A stretch of DNA of 64,000 bases. Origin: Corynebacterium accolens (GTDB lineage Bacteria > Actinomycetota > Actinomycetes > Mycobacteriales > Mycobacteriaceae). Below, piece after piece: positions 25,848 to 34,170 of the stretch. The DNA is taken from assembly GCF_023520795.1 (NCBI RefSeq), contig NZ_CP046605.1, positions 868,001 to 932,000 on the forward strand. Reading direction: 5' to 3'. The notes beneath the pieces are model-generated. The model was not told where the DNA came from. It saw only the letters and a list, made by a program, of their open reading frames with translations, and did no database searches. Position numbers and translations under genes: made by a program. The number at the start of each line of letters is the position of its first letter. The stretch's first letter is position 1.

Positions 25848-26321
25848 ATGAAAATGAAGAATTACCGCCGCGTTTCCATCGCAGCTGCAACCGCCGCTCT
25901 GGGCCTGACTCTGGTGGCCTGCAGCGATAACGGCAGCTCCGCCCCAGCGACCGTCACTGAGACCGTTGCCTCGACTGATCAGGGCAACCAGAGCAACCAG
26001 AACGGTGGCAAGGAAACCGTCACCGTCACCTCTGGTGCTGATGCTAACGCGAACGGCGGCAACGCTGGTCAGGGCGGCCAGGCTGGTGGCAACGCAGCTA
26101 CCAACGACCTGCCAACCGAAATCACCGGTTACTCCGGTGAAGCAGAGCGTGACCTCACCGAAGAGCGCCTGACCAAGGATGAAGTGACCCAGGTTCTGCA
26201 GCGTGCCCACAATGGCGAAGGCAAGGTCAAGTGGGACAACGACGGCTACTGGGAAGTTGAAGTTGGTGGCGTCGACATCGACATCGACAAGAACGGCCTG
26301 GTACTTAGCGTCGACCGCTAA
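25848..26321 (+). CDS. Small lipoprotein with Asn/Gly-rich linker and PepSY-like C-terminus
   Basis: The signal peptide KNYRRVSIAAATAALGLTLVAC ends in a lipobox (Cys25, or 23 from the second ATG). A Val/Thr then Gln/Asn/Gly-rich linker (SNQNGGKETVTVTSGADANA...) extends to ~95. A compact C-terminal domain (LTKDEVTQVLQRAHNGEG then WEVEVGGVDIDIDKNGLVL) has the helix-strand-strand look of PepSY domains. I chose ATG 25848 (GAAGGGUUGAAGAC upstream) over an earlier in-frame ATG at 25809, because the signal peptide begins there. A rho-independent terminator follows. Confidence 0.75.
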   Translation: MKMKNYRRVSIAAATAALGLTLVACSDNGSSAPATVTETVASTDQGNQSNQNGGKETVTVTSGADANANGGNAGQGGQAGGNAATNDLPTEITGYSGEAERDLTEERLTKDEVTQVLQRAHNGEGKVKWDNDGYWEVEVGGVDIDIDKNGLVLSVDR

Positions 26322-26398
26322 ATAGGTCATCCCGCTTCTGTATAGGCTTTGTGACTATACAGAGCACTCAATAATTGGTTCTTTTTGGGAACCCAGCG

Positions 26399-26437
26399 AA
26401 ACCGTCTGATGCGCATCTAGCGCACCGGACGGTTTTC
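26399..26437 (+). terminator. Terminator after the PepSY-like lipoprotein gene
   Basis: Stem AAACCGTC/GACGGTTT around an inner GCGC/GCGC pairing, followed by TTTTCTTATTT. Confidence 0.75.
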
Positions 26438-26498
26438 TTATTTACAGACCAACCGGTAACAAATGCGTGGAGGAGTAGGGCTTCGATAGTATGGTTGC

Positions 26499-27263
26499 AT
26501 GAATCGCTTCTCTCCTTCGTCACCTCCTCGTGTACACCTACCTATCTCAACCGAAGGGGTTGCGTATTTTGTTGATGAGGCGGGAAGTAAAGGGACCCTT
26601 GGGAAGCATTTTGTGACCGCAGCGGTTAGGACGACAGACCCAGACAGATTATCTCGTGCCATCAAAGCGTGCCGAGATAAAAACAAATTTACAAAAGCCG
26701 AAGAAGTTAAATTTTCAAAGGTTAATAAGAATTCTGAACCAATTCTCGCGGAATTATTTTCTGAAGCAGTTGCTTCAGGGTGTAAATTTGGAGCGTTCGT
26801 TTTAGATAAAAGACATTTTGATCCATGGTCTAGTAGGAACCAGTGGCAGGGGCATCTATTTGCTACGGATAGGCTGCTTCGCGGGCTGATAACCCGTCGT
26901 GAAGTTAGCGTAGTCATGCTAGATCATATTGATGTTCCTCAAGGAGTGTCGTATGGGGATGAGCTTACAACCTCGCTAAATTCTCGATTCGGTAATAAGC
27001 GGGTGATTTCAGCTGTTAGTTTAGACTCAAGAACTTGTCCCGCTTTGCAAATTGCAGACCTGCTAGCCAGTGCAGTGTTTCACGCAAGAAAGAAGATCGA
27101 GGATAATGGGCTCGAGCAGTTCCTTGAAGACAAAACTCCAAAGGCGCGGTTGGCAAAAGATATTGCAGCAGCACTAGGCGAAACGCATTTTGCTGACTGT
27201 CGGACAAACCTACTGAAATTGCAGACGAGCCATGAGAAGTCTTTGACAGAATTAAATAGATGA
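26499..27263 (+). CDS. DUF3800 domain protein
   Basis: A 254-residue cytosolic protein. YFVDEAGSKG near residue 25 and CPALQIADLLASAVFHAR near 170 are the two signature blocks of DUF3800, with VVMLDHID between them. The acidic residues in VDEAG, LDHID and QIADLL suggest an RNase H-like metal-dependent nuclease fold, as often proposed for the family. That is inference. Base composition is near 42 percent GC in sampled stretches, far below the window, and a tRNA gene lies 410 nt downstream, both typical of mobile cargo. DUF3800 genes frequently sit in phage or defence islands. Confidence 0.8.
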   Translation: MNRFSPSSPPRVHLPISTEGVAYFVDEAGSKGTLGKHFVTAAVRTTDPDRLSRAIKACRDKNKFTKAEEVKFSKVNKNSEPILAELFSEAVASGCKFGAFVLDKRHFDPWSSRNQWQGHLFATDRLLRGLITRREVSVVMLDHIDVPQGVSYGDELTTSLNSRFGNKRVISAVSLDSRTCPALQIADLLASAVFHARKKIEDNGLEQFLEDKTPKARLAKDIAAALGETHFADCRTNLLKLQTSHEKSLTELNR

Positions 27264-27672
27264 CATATGATCAGAACAGACGCTGGAAGCCATAGTCTCA
27301 GACTAAAAGCAAGCGTCAGATGGGCCAAGTCTCAGACTTATAACCCATGAATAGCGGATGTCCATACCGCATTGATTCTCATACTTACCGCGACGCCTCA
27401 CTTTCATGTGGGGCGTTTGCTTTGCTTTAATGCACTTGGATTCTAGGGGTCGTTGTAACGACGACGGTTACTTTGGTTTGAAACTACCGATTTGTCGCGG
27501 GGCGTTGGTCACAACAACTTTGAATGGGTGCTGCAGTCGAGTGCATTACGGGGGGTGCAATGGACTTTTGATGGAGAGCGAGACGTTTCCGCTGGCCGTC
27601 AAACGCAGCTAAAGCAGCCGAGAGAAAAAGAAAAGCCCGTAACCAAAAACCGGTCTACGGGCAATAAAAATG
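27264..27672. other. 409-nt spacer between the DUF3800 gene and tRNA-Gln
   Basis: No supportable gene. It contains a hairpin terminator at 27393-27416. The small open frames at 27406-27612 and 27492-27794 run into or over the tRNA and have no RBS. No integrase fragment or clear attachment repeat of the tRNA 3' end was recognised by eye. Confidence 0.4.
27393..27416 (+). terminator. Hairpin terminator downstream of the DUF3800 gene
   Basis: Nine-bp stem (27393-27401 with 27408-27416, one G-T pair), a 6-nt loop, then TTGCTTTGCTTT. Confidence 0.6.
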
Positions 27673-27744
27673 CTTCCCCACCAGGACTCGAACCTAGAAT
27701 GGCGGTACCAAAAACCGCAGTGTTGCCGATTACACCATGGGGAA
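27673..27744 (-). tRNA. tRNA-Gln (anticodon TTG)
   Basis: 72 nt on the minus strand. The acceptor TTCCCCA pairs with TGGGGAA, and the discriminator is G. The anticodon stem GCGGT/ACCGC encloses the loop TTTTGGT with anticodon TTG. The T-arm has GGTTCGAGTCC. CCA is not encoded (the genome continues with A). It sits at the boundary between the accessory region and the mfd operon. Confidence 0.95.
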
Positions 27745-27824
27745 CCACAGCGATTGCTGTAGCTATAGCGTACCTGACGCCCCCGGGTAAATAACAAATT
27801 ACTAGGTAGGGGTGGGGCAAAGGA

Positions 27825-27830
27825 TAGGGT
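27825..27830 (+). promoter_or_regulatory. -10-like element (TAGGGT) for TetR-mfd
   Basis: TAGGGT lies 7 nt before ATG 27838. AGAGGG in the gap could alternatively be a weak RBS. Confidence 0.4.
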
Positions 27831-27837
27831 AGAGGGC

Positions 27838-28455
27838 ATGGTTCGACAGAGAATGACCGGGCGCGAGCGCCGCGAGCAATTGATTTCTATTGGGCGCGCT
27901 GCTTTTGCGGAATTGGGGTTTGAAGGCACGAGCGTCGAAGAGATTGCGTCCCGCGCCGGCGTATCGAAGCCGGTGGTCTACGAGCATTTTGGGGGCAAGG
28001 AAGGCCTGTATGCGGTGGTCGTGGATCGGGAGATGCTGGCGCTGGAAGAAGTCATTAAGGATTCTTTAGAAGAAGGCAGTTGGCGCGAGCGCATCGAGCA
28101 GGCCGTGATGGCGCTGCTGAATTACGTTGAGGAAGAAACCGATGGTTTCATCATCTTGGTGCGCGATTCGAAGCCGGGCGAGGAACGCAGCTTTTCCACG
28201 CTGCTGAATGCCGCGGTGGGGCAGGTGGCTTATATCTTGGGCGAGGCCTTTGAGCACCGCGGTATTAATCCGGAGCTAGCAAATATTTATGGGCAAGCTC
28301 TCGTGGGCATGGTCTCTACCACGGCGCAGTGGTGGTTGGATGAGCGCAGCCCGGATAAACCGGATAAGGAAGTCGTCGCTACGCATATAGTCAATCTATG
28401 CTGGAATGGTTTGTCCGGTATGGAAATTAAGCCCAAGCTAGGAGGCAGGAAGTAA
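27838..28455 (+). CDS. TetR/AcrR-family regulator upstream of mfd
   Basis: A 205-residue regulator. The N-terminal HTH runs RREQLISIGRAAFAELGFEGTSVEEIASRAGVSKPVVYEHFGGKEGLYAVVV. The C-terminal ligand domain ends around residue 195. The TAA stop is immediately followed by the ATG of mfd (28456), so the two are co-transcribed and probably coupled. This TetR-mfd pairing is typical of corynebacteria and mycobacteria. The ligand is unknown. Confidence 0.9.
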   Translation: MVRQRMTGRERREQLISIGRAAFAELGFEGTSVEEIASRAGVSKPVVYEHFGGKEGLYAVVVDREMLALEEVIKDSLEEGSWRERIEQAVMALLNYVEEETDGFIILVRDSKPGEERSFSTLLNAAVGQVAYILGEAFEHRGINPELANIYGQALVGMVSTTAQWWLDERSPDKPDKEVVATHIVNLCWNGLSGMEIKPKLGGRK

Positions 28456-31400
28456 ATGGCGACGCCAATGCTGGCAGGTCTGCTTAAGGTCGCGGCCACA
28501 GACCCGAAGCTTAAGGGGCTCGTGGCCAATGTGGGCCAGGACCTGCACATTACGGGTATCGATCAGGCGCGCCCTTGGGCTCTTGGCACCTTGGCCCACC
28601 ATGCGCCGGTGCTGGCGGTAACGGCCACCAGCCGCGAGGCCGAGGATCTCACCGCGGAGCTTACCGCGATGATGGGCGATAAAGTCGCGATGTTCCCGTC
28701 GTGGGAGACGCTGCCGCACGAGCGGCTGAGCCCGGGCGTGGATATCATCGGCAAGCGCGCGCAGGTGCTGCACAACATTGATGACCTGCGCATTATTGTA
28801 ACGGCCGCACGCGGGCTGTCCCAGCCCATCCTGCAGGACATCGAGGGCCGCGCCCCGGTGCATCTGGAAGAAGACCACGAGTATAACTTCGATGATGTGG
28901 TGCGCAGCCTGGAATTTCGGGCGTATAAGCACGTGGACATGGTGGCCAAGCGCGGTGAGTTTGCCACCCGCGGCGGCATTATCGATGTCTTTCCCACCAC
29001 CCTGGATTACCCGGTGCGCGTAGAGTTTTGGGGCGATGAGGTCACCGATATCCGCCAGTTTTCTGTTGCTGACCAGCGCACCATCCCGGAAATCGAGGTC
29101 GGTCGCGTGGATATCTTTACCGCCCGCGAGCTGCCGATTACGGATGCGGTGGCACAGCGCGCGGCCACATTGGCGGCGACGCATACCGGAAACCCGGCGC
29201 TGGTGGAGCTTTTGACCAAGGTCAGCGAACATATTCCGGCTGAAGGCATGGAGGCGGTTTTGCCCGTGCTTTCCGATGCCCCACTGATCACCCTCTCCGA
29301 GTTCCTCCCCGCCGCCACGCACGTGGTGATGATGGCGCCGGAAAAGATCAGGCGCCGCGTGGAGGATCTGGAAAAGACCGACGCGGAATTCCTGGCCGCC
29401 GGATGGGAGGCCGCGGCCATGGGCGCGGATGGCCCCTTGTCCACGGAAGGGCTCGATACCGAAGGTTCGAGCTACCGCTCCTTTGAGTCTCTGGAGGTCT
29501 CCATTCGCGAGGCCGGCCAGCCGCTGTGGACATTTTCCCCACCGGGCATGCTGGCCGGGCCAGAGGAAGAAACCCTGCCGCTCGAGTTCGAGCCCGGGCC
29601 CACCCCGCGCGGAGATATCAAAGAAATCGACGCCATGATGGCCCAGCTGCTCGCGCATACCAACGCCGGCGGGCGCGCGGCGTTTATCGCGCCCGCGCAG
29701 GGCGCCATCAAGCGCATGGTGGAACGCTTTGCCGAGCAGGGCATTCGCACCAAGGTGGCAACCCCCGGTTGGGAACCCAGCGCGGGCGAGGTCACCTTGT
29801 ATCAGGCGCTTAGCCATGCCGGCTTGGTCTTTCCCAAGGTGCGCAAGCTCAAAGACGCTGAGGCACTCCCGCTCGTCGTGGTCACGGAAACGGATCTGAC
29901 CGGTAACCGCGTTGGCGATATTGCAGACGCTAAGCGGCGGCCGGCCAAGCGCCGCAATAAGGTGGACCCGCTGGCGCTCAAGCAGGGCGATTTTGTGGTG
30001 CATGAAACGCACGGCATCGGCAAGTTTTTGAAGATGGCCGAGCGCACCATCCAATCTGGCGATGAGACCAGCCGGCGCGAATACATCGTGCTGGAGTATG
30101 CGCCCTCCAAGCGCGGGCAGCCGGCGGACCAGCTGTGGGTGCCGATGGATTCGCTGGATCTGCTGAGCAAATACACCGGCAGCGAATCGCCCCACCTTTC
30201 CAAGATGGGCGGCTCGGATTGGAAGAACACCAAGAAGAAGGCGCGCGCCGCCGTGCGCGAGATCGCCGGCGAATTGGTGGATCTCTATGCCAAGCGCCAG
30301 GCTGCACCGGGCCACCAGTTCGCGCCCGATAACCCCTGGCAGGCGGAGATGGAGGATAATTTCCCCTTCGTTGAAACCGAAGACCAGATGCTGGCCATCG
30401 ACGCGGTGAAAGAGGACATGGAATCCACGGTGCCGATGGACCGCGTGGTCGTCGGCGATGTGGGCTATGGCAAGACCGAGGTCGCCATTCGCGCCGCCTT
30501 CAAAGCGGTCCAAGATGGCACCCAGGTCGCCGTCCTGGTGCCGACCACGCTGCTGGCGCAGCAGCACTTCGATACCTTTAGCGAGCGCATGGCCGGTTTC
30601 CCCGTCAAGATGGCGGTCCTATCGCGCTTTACCTCCAAGAAGGAAGCTACGGAGATCTTTAAGGGGCTTGCCGATGGCTCGATTGACATCGTCGTCGGCA
30701 CGCACCGCCTGCTGCAAACCGGCGTGCACTGGAAGAACTTGGGCCTTATCGTCGTCGATGAGGAGCAGCGCTTTGGCGTAGAGCACAAGGAACACATTAA
30801 GGCGCTGAAAGCCAGCGTTGACGTGCTCACCATGTCCGCGACGCCGATTCCCCGCACGCTGGAGATGTCCATGGCTGGCATCCGCGAAATGTCGACCATC
30901 CTCACCCCGCCAGAGGATCGACACCCGGTGTTGACTTATGTCGGTGCCTACGAGGACAAGCAGGTCGCGGCCGCTATTCGGCGCGAGCTGTTGCGCGATG
31001 GCCAGACCTTCTTTATCCACAATAAGGTCTCCGATATTGAAAAGAAGGCGCGCGAACTGCGCGACTTGGTGCCAGAAGCGCGCATCGTCGTCGCCCACGG
31101 TCAGATGAATGAGGACGTGCTGGAAAAGACCGTCCAGGGATTCTGGGACCGTGAGTATGACGTTTTGGTCTGTACCACGATCGTGGAAACCGGCCTGGAT
31201 ATCGCCAATGCCAATACGCTCATCGTGGAAAATGCCCACCATATGGGCTTGTCGCAGCTGCACCAGCTGCGCGGGCGCGTGGGCCGCTCCCGTGAGCGCG
31301 GTTATGCCTACTTCCTGTACCCCAAGGGTGCCACGCTGACCGAGACCTCCTATGACCGCCTGGCCACCATCGCCCAGAACAACGATCTGGGCGCCGGCAT

Positions 31401-32097
31401 GGCCGTGGCCATGAAGGACCTGGAGATGCGCGGTGCCGGCAACGTGCTAGGCGCCCAGCAATCCGGCCATATCGCAGGCGTGGGCTTCGACCTCTACGTG
31501 CGCTTGGTGGGCGAGGCCGTCGAGGCCTTCAAGTCCCTGGCCCGCGGCGAGGCACCTGCGGTAACAGACGAGGGTCCGAAGGAAATCCGCATCGATCTCC
31601 CCGTGGATGCGCACATTCCAGAGTCCTATATCGACTCCGAGCGCCTGCGCCTCGAGGTTTACCGCAAGCTCGCGGCCTCGCAGGACAACAAGGATCTCGC
31701 GGCGGCGCGGGAGGAAATGGAAGACCGCTTCGGCCCCTTGCCCAAGGAGGTCGAGCGCTTGCTCGCCGTGGCGCGTCTGCGCCACCAAGCCCGCCGCGCC
31801 GGGGTGGCAGACATTACAGTGCAGGGCACCCGCGTGAAATTCCACCCGGTGGAACTGCCCGATTCCAAGCAGGTGCGCCTAAAGCGCCTCTACCCGGGCT
31901 CGAGCTTCCGGGCCGCGGCCAAGGCCATCAATGTGCCTTTCCCCAAGGCTGGGCGCAATGTCACTTCGCCCAAGCTGCGCGATGAGGAGCTCATCCAGTG
32001 GGCGGCGGACTTCTTGAGCGCGCTTTTTGATGTCCAACCCATCAACGTCTCCGGCGAGGAAGCCGGCGCCGGGTCGGTCATCAGCGTAGGCGAGTAG
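28456..32097 (+). CDS. mfd: Transcription-repair coupling factor
   Basis: A 1213-residue ATP-dependent translocase that removes RNA polymerase stalled at lesions and recruits UvrA. The N-terminal UvrB-like region contains RGGIIDVFP. The RNA polymerase-interacting domain starts near residue 510 (GDFVVHETHGIGKF). RecG-like motor motifs include GDVGYGKTE at 667-675, DEEQRFG at 768-774, MSATPIPRT and TIVETGLDIANANT, and a C-terminal TRCF domain follows. Length fits the family (~1150-1220). A long open frame on the opposite strand is a codon-bias shadow. Confidence 0.97.
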   Translation: MATPMLAGLLKVAATDPKLKGLVANVGQDLHITGIDQARPWALGTLAHHAPVLAVTATSREAEDLTAELTAMMGDKVAMFPSWETLPHERLSPGVDIIGKRAQVLHNIDDLRIIVTAARGLSQPILQDIEGRAPVHLEEDHEYNFDDVVRSLEFRAYKHVDMVAKRGEFATRGGIIDVFPTTLDYPVRVEFWGDEVTDIRQFSVADQRTIPEIEVGRVDIFTARELPITDAVAQRAATLAATHTGNPALVELLTKVSEHIPAEGMEAVLPVLSDAPLITLSEFLPAATHVVMMAPEKIRRRVEDLEKTDAEFLAAGWEAAAMGADGPLSTEGLDTEGSSYRSFESLEVSIREAGQPLWTFSPPGMLAGPEEETLPLEFEPGPTPRGDIKEIDAMMAQLLAHTNAGGRAAFIAPAQGAIKRMVERFAEQGIRTKVATPGWEPSAGEVTLYQALSHAGLVFPKVRKLKDAEALPLVVVTETDLTGNRVGDIADAKRRPAKRRNKVDPLALKQGDFVVHETHGIGKFLKMAERTIQSGDETSRREYIVLEYAPSKRGQPADQLWVPMDSLDLLSKYTGSESPHLSKMGGSDWKNTKKKARAAVREIAGELVDLYAKRQAAPGHQFAPDNPWQAEMEDNFPFVETEDQMLAIDAVKEDMESTVPMDRVVVGDVGYGKTEVAIRAAFKAVQDGTQVAVLVPTTLLAQQHFDTFSERMAGFPVKMAVLSRFTSKKEATEIFKGLADGSIDIVVGTHRLLQTGVHWKNLGLIVVDEEQRFGVEHKEHIKALKASVDVLTMSATPIPRTLEMSMAGIREMSTILTPPEDRHPVLTYVGAYEDKQVAAAIRRELLRDGQTFFIHNKVSDIEKKARELRDLVPEARIVVAHGQMNEDVLEKTVQGFWDREYDVLVCTTIVETGLDIANANTLIVENAHHMGLSQLHQLRGRVGRSRERGYAYFLYPKGATLTETSYDRLATIAQNNDLGAGMAVAMKDLEMRGAGNVLGAQQSGHIAGVGFDLYVRLVGEAVEAFKSLARGEAPAVTDEGPKEIRIDLPVDAHIPESYIDSERLRLEVYRKLAASQDNKDLAAAREEMEDRFGPLPKEVERLLAVARLRHQARRAGVADITVQGTRVKFHPVELPDSKQVRLKRLYPGSSFRAAAKAINVPFPKAGRNVTSPKLRDEELIQWAADFLSALFDVQPINVSGEEAGAGSVISVGE

Positions 32098-32108
32098 CCG
32101 GTCGGCGC

Positions 32109-33038
32109 TTAGGAGAAGTCCAAGCCGATATCCAGCACGCGCACCGAGTGGGTGAGGGCACCGACGGCGATAAAGTCCACGCCCGAGGTGCCGTACTCGC
32201 CGGCGTTTTCAAGCTGCAACCCGCCGGAGGCTTCTAGCGCCGTGGTTGGGCTGAGCGTGTTGCGGCGGTGGACGGCGGTGTGGACATCGGCAAGCGCGAA
32301 GTTATCCAGCAGGACCATATCCGGGTGCAGCGGGAGCACCTCCTCGAGCTGGTCTAAGGTATCGACCTCGACCTCGCAGGGGATATCCGGGGCGTGTTCG
32401 CGCACGCGGCGCAGGGCCGTTGCTACGCTGCCGCCCACGGCGAGCACGTGATTGTCCTTAATCATGGCGGCATCGCCCAAGCCCATGCGGTGGTTTGCCC
32501 CGCCGCCGGCGCGCACGGCGTATTTCTGCAGCGCGCGTAGGCCAGGCAGGGTCTTGCGGGTATCGCGCACCTGGGCTTGCTTAACGCTCTCCGGTGTTCC
32601 TGTGTCCGCCGCCGCTGCTGCGATGGCATCGACCCAACGCCGGGTCTGCGTCGCGATGGCGCTTGCGTGCGAGACCATATTGAGCATGGTGCGCTCAGCG
32701 GTGAGCACCAAGAGGGTAGGCGCCTGCACCGTGGCGATGACCTGGCCTGGGGCAACGCGGTCGCCGTCGGTGGAGTGGAGGGTGATAGAGGGGGCATCGC
32801 CAAGCGTGGGGCCTGTATCCACGCCCCACTGGCTCAAGCGCTGGGCGGTCGCATCAAGGACCTGCTCTATAAGGCCCAAGCCTGCGATGGTGCCGGCCTC
32901 GCGCGCGGTGAACTCCGCCGTGCAAAGGGCCTTACCCGGCACCGTAGCAAGCGAGGTGTAATCCGGCCCGTAAGCGAAATCCTCGTCCAAGGCCGTGGCA
33001 ATGAGCCCGGAGCAATCCGGCAGGCGCAGGTTTCCCAT
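32109..33038 (-). CDS. nadC: Nicotinate-nucleotide diphosphorylase (quinolinate phosphoribosyltransferase)
   Basis: Converts quinolinate and PRPP to nicotinate mononucleotide in de novo NAD synthesis. The 309-residue protein has ARDTRKTLPGLRALQKYAVRAGGGANHRMGL, the PRPP/quinolinate site, then IKDNHVLAVGG and VDFIAVGALTHS near the end. The ATG (33038) directly abuts the nadA TAA, so the two are translationally linked. Converges with mfd (11-nt gap). Confidence 0.95.
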   Translation of the reverse strand: MGNLRLPDCSGLIATALDEDFAYGPDYTSLATVPGKALCTAEFTAREAGTIAGLGLIEQVLDATAQRLSQWGVDTGPTLGDAPSITLHSTDGDRVAPGQVIATVQAPTLLVLTAERTMLNMVSHASAIATQTRRWVDAIAAAAADTGTPESVKQAQVRDTRKTLPGLRALQKYAVRAGGGANHRMGLGDAAMIKDNHVLAVGGSVATALRRVREHAPDIPCEVEVDTLDQLEEVLPLHPDMVLLDNFALADVHTAVHRRNTLSPTTALEASGGLQLENAGEYGTSGVDFIAVGALTHSVRVLDIGLDFS

Positions 33039-34061
33039 TTACTCGCCCCCGCCGGGGTTGCCAATGGAAATCATGGCTTCGAGGGACTTGCGCGCCGCAT
33101 TCGCGGTATCTTCTGGCACCGTAACCTCATCGGTCTCTTCCATCAGGCAGCGCTCCAGGGCCTCTGGGGTAATCATCTTCATGTACTTGCACTCGGCGTG
33201 ATCGTTGACGGCCTGGAAATCGATGTTTGGGGCGGCCTGGCGCAGCTGGTGAAGCATGCCGGTCTCGGTGGCAACGAGCACCTTGTTTTGGGGCTGCTTC
33301 TGGGACTGGGTGATCATCTGCCCGGTAGAGAGCATGTGCACGCGTTCCTGTGGCACCAAGCCCTCGTTGGCCAGGTACAACGCGGAATTGGAGCAGCCGC
33401 ACTCCGGGTGGATATACAGGTCCGCATCCGGGTTGTCTTGGGTCTGCTGGGTCAGCTGCTGGGCGCTGATGCCCGCGTGCACGTGGCATTCACCGGCCCA
33501 AATGCGGATATTTTCCCGGCCGGTCTCGCGCTTGACGTAGGCGCCCAAGAACTGGTCAGGGCAAAAGAGGATCTCTTTATCCGCCGGCAGCGAGTTGACC
33601 ACGTCGACGGCATTGGAGGAGGTACAGCAGACATCGGTCAGCGCCTTGACCTCAGCGGTGGTATTGACGTAGCTGACCACCAGCGCATCGGGGTGCTCGG
33701 CCTTCCAGGCGCGCAGCTCATCGGCGGTGATGGAATCTGCCAGGGAACACCCAGCGCGCTCATCGGGGATGAGAACCTTCTTATTTGGCGAAAGGATCTT
33801 GGCGGATTCCGCCATGAAGTGCACGCCGCAAAAGACGATGATATCTGCATCGGTTTCCGCCGCCTTGCGCGAGAGCGCCAAGGAATCACCGGTGTGGTGG
33901 GCAACGTCTTGGATCTCCGGGATCTGGTAATTATGGGCCAGGATCACGGCATTGCGCTGCTCCGCTAATTCTTTGATCCGCTCGGCCCAGGCCTTACCTG
34001 TTTCGGTGTCCGAACCGGCATAAGTGGCAGAGGGCATGACGCCAACATTCGTTTGAGTCAC
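33039..34061 (-). CDS. nadA: Quinolinate synthase A
   Basis: Condenses iminoaspartate and dihydroxyacetone phosphate using a [4Fe-4S] cluster. The 340-residue product has [20 protein letters not shown], the candidate cluster cysteines in [19 protein letters not shown] and HPECGCSNS, and the LSTGQM-TQSQ region. GTG 34061 is preceded by GGAGC. An ATG eight codons later is an alternative. No nadB or cysteine desulfurase gene accompanies the pair in this window, unlike many bacterial nad operons. Confidence 0.95.
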   Translation of the reverse strand: MTQTNVGVMPSATYAGSDTETGKAWAERIKELAEQRNAVILAHNYQIPEIQDVAHHTGDSLALSRKAAETDADIIVFCGVHFMAESAKILSPNKKVLIPDERAGCSLADSITADELRAWKAEHPDALVVSYVNTTAEVKALTDVCCTSSNAVDVVNSLPADKEILFCPDQFLGAYVKRETGRENIRIWAGECHVHAGISAQQLTQQTQDNPDADLYIHPECGCSNSALYLANEGLVPQERVHMLSTGQMITQSQKQPQNKVLVATETGMLHQLRQAAPNIDFQAVNDHAECKYMKMITPEALERCLMEETDEVTVPEDTANAARKSLEAMISIGNPGGGE

Positions 34062-34170
34062 AAGTGCTCCAAAAAGTGATAGTCACGGGAATAAGTGGGG
34101 TGTTATAACCGTACTAAACTGTCTGTGTTGAAGACCACTTGCGATGGCCCGTGGCTGGCGGGCGAGGCGG

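Noticed and set aside
25602-26330. Minus-strand open frame opposite the PepSY-like lipoprotein
   Set aside because: The plus-strand gene has a signal peptide and RBS. The antisense frame has hydrophobic patches only because it mirrors the Asn/Gly-rich repeats.
27406-27794. Small plus-strand open frames running across the tRNA-Gln gene
   Set aside because: They overlap the tRNA and a terminator, lack RBS, and their peptides resemble nothing.
28438-30567. Long minus-strand open frame (709 codons) over mfd
   Set aside because: mfd has all motifs and correct length. The antisense frame is a GC-bias shadow rich in His/Gly/Arg with no domain or RBS.
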